NCBI GenBank assembly: GCA_003427395.1 | Contig: BFEA01000683.1 | Coordinates: 375,240 to 404,346, forward strand | DNA from: Chara braunii | Lineage: Eukaryota > Streptophyta > Charophyceae > Charales > Characeae | Direction: 5' to 3' | Length of the DNA: 29,107 nt | In this document: positions 28,228 to 29,107 of the stretch, one piece after another | Layout of the letters: every line of letters begins with the position of its first letter | Position numbering within the stretch: position 1 is the first letter of the stretch | Notes under the pieces: model-generated | Database searches by the model: none | The model's input: the letters and a program-made list of their open reading frames with translations, nothing else | What the model was told of the DNA's origin: nothing | Position numbers and translations under genes: made by a program

Positions 28228-28623
28228 ATGCCTAGACAAGCCCAAAAGAAAGGATCTTCATCGCCTGAAAAAAAAAGGTTGTTCCCTTCCGCAAACGGAA
28301 CGGAGGAGGACCAGACGGTGCGGTGGGCCTTGGGCGGAACTTTTTTCAGTGTGAAGAAGCAAACGGTAGTTACGTTACTACCGGTAGTACATATTAGAAT
28401 GGTGGAGTGGATTAGTATGGAGAAGTCGTATGGTCACTGTGGTGTACCGTCCTCGATCCTCTCGATCTTTTATGATTTTCAGATGAGGACTCGAAGCGGT
28501 TGTCCGCTCGACCGACTAGATAACCGTTCCGCTTCAAATAGAAGAACAAACCGCTATTTTAGCCTGCAGATGGGAACTGCGGATGAGTTGATCAACTTTG
28601 CGTTTGGTTGTTTTATCCCCTGA
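28228..28623 (+). CDS. Hypothetical 131-aa ORF, weak
   Basis: An ATG-initiated frame (28228) runs to TGA at 28621-28623. The start overlaps the end of foldback copy 2. The peptide begins with a Lys/Ser-rich stretch (QKKGSSSPEKKRLF) and later has ordinary composition, but I recognise no motif, signal peptide or membrane segment. Small inverted repeats (CGGTAGT...ACTACCG near 28361-28381; GAAGCGG...CCGCTTC at 28493-28535) and the surrounding transposon relics make a chance frame in repeat DNA likely. Confidence 0.15.
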   Translation: MPRQAQKKGSSSPEKKRLFPSANGTEEDQTVRWALGGTFFSVKKQTVVTLLPVVHIRMVEWISMEKSYGHCGVPSSILSIFYDFQMRTRSGCPLDRLDNRSASNRRTNRYFSLQMGTADELINFAFGCFIP

Positions 28624-28760
28624 GTTTGTTGGATGCTTCAAGACTCTCGATTAGCTGCAGACACGTATGCATGTCCGGGATAGAGTTCTCGAGCATCTTG
28701 TAACCTCCTTGCTGATTTTTTGCGCGGTCTGTTCTCTAAAAATAAAAAAATAAAAAAAAT

Positions 28761-28899
28761 AAAAAGGTTGTCACTAACTTTCACGGGAATTTATCTTTCC
28801 ATGTTCTAGCAGAAGATACATTCTACCTGAACGTGTCTTCCGCTAGAAAGTGGAAACATACATATGTGAAAGACACTGAAAGTTATTGACCACCTTTTT
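28761..28899. repeat. Foldback element, copy 3: complete, with outer terminal inverted repeats
   Basis: The outer arms GGTTGTCACTAACTTTCA (28766-28783) and TGAAAGTTATTGACCACC (28877-28894) are inverted with three differences, and the flanking A5/T6 extend the pairing. Inside lies the nested foldback 28791-28862 (TTATCTTTCCATGTTCTAGC ... GCTAGAAAGTGGAAACATACA) with centre TTCTACCTGAA. It has no coding capacity, so a non-autonomous DNA element or foldback transposon is likely. No target-site duplication can be read because the flanks are A/T runs. Confidence 0.7.
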
Positions 28900-29107
28900 T
28901 GTTTTTAGGCCCTTGTATCCTCACTTTCCGGCTTGTTTAGCCTGAATGAATCTTCCGCTAGAACGTGGAAAGATACATTTAGGTTGAATGTATCTTACAA
29001 CCTTTTCTTTTTTTTCAGCCGCTCACACCCTTTCTTCTCGGCTTGTGTAAACCATGTCTGTGTCTTTACATTGTACCTGAACATAGAATGTGGAAAGATA
29101 CATCCGT
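28892..29107. repeat. Tandem pair of partial foldback elements at the window end
   Basis: Two units of about 105 bp follow each other. Each has a T-run, then AGGCCC or CAGCCGCTC, CTTTCC/CTTCTC, GGCTTGT, a CCTGAA word, and ends in GAA(C/T)GTGGAAAGATACAT (unit ends near 28979 and 29104). In the first unit, TTGAATGTATCTT and ACAACCTTTT follow, which match the end of the complete copy at 28761. The last unit runs off the window. Confidence 0.55.

Overview
The window looks like transposon-dense intergenic DNA from a eukaryote with plant-like features. The evidence is L1-type LINEs whose ORF2 carries a plant-style C-terminal zf-RVT cysteine/histidine finger, a BED-finger hAT transposase, TTTAGGG-type telomere motifs, and very long homopolymers and microsatellites. 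I suspect a streptophyte (a land plant or charophyte alga), but nothing here fixes the species. I see no convincing host gene. Single Ns and a 266-base N gap (13417-13682) show that this is a draft assembly.

Layout. 1-943: a GC-rich tandem array ending in a C43/T11 homopolymer. 944-1960: AT-rich DNA with direct repeats, a compound triplet microsatellite and a small minisatellite. 2039 to about 12960 (+): LINE copy 1, unusually long at over 10 kb. It has 92-bp tandem monomers in its 5' region, an ORF1 with a degenerate zinc knuckle, a chain of further ORFs, a 430-codon middle ORF (6131-7423), a C55 tract, and an almost intact ORF2 (endonuclease, reverse transcriptase, zf-RVT) broken by one nonsense codon. 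12960-13800: telomere-like repeats, a dispersed repeat and the gap. 13807 to about 18190 (+): LINE copy 2, badly decayed, with its RT core deleted. 18205-18830: two more copies of the dispersed repeat. 19100-22895 (-): LINE copy 3, 5'-truncated. 22922-25871 (-): a decayed hAT transposon with a 40-bp-period repeat block at one end. 26414-29107: small elements, namely a U2 snRNA-like relic, a hairpin/homopolymer repeat cluster with a U1-like 11-mer, an AGCAAG minisatellite, and a family of foldback (MITE-like) elements with four or five copies.

The most interesting signal is the middle ORF of the LINEs. Two divergent LINE copies share the same pattern of residues there: a YW...DW...V.K module, then a GL...GW module. 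This suggests a genuine third LINE protein of unknown function. In copy 1 it also carries a motif resembling a SUMO-interacting motif. The snRNA-like fragments, the foldback family and the dispersed repeat with a shared reading frame are secondary leads. All homology statements come from reading by eye; no search was run.
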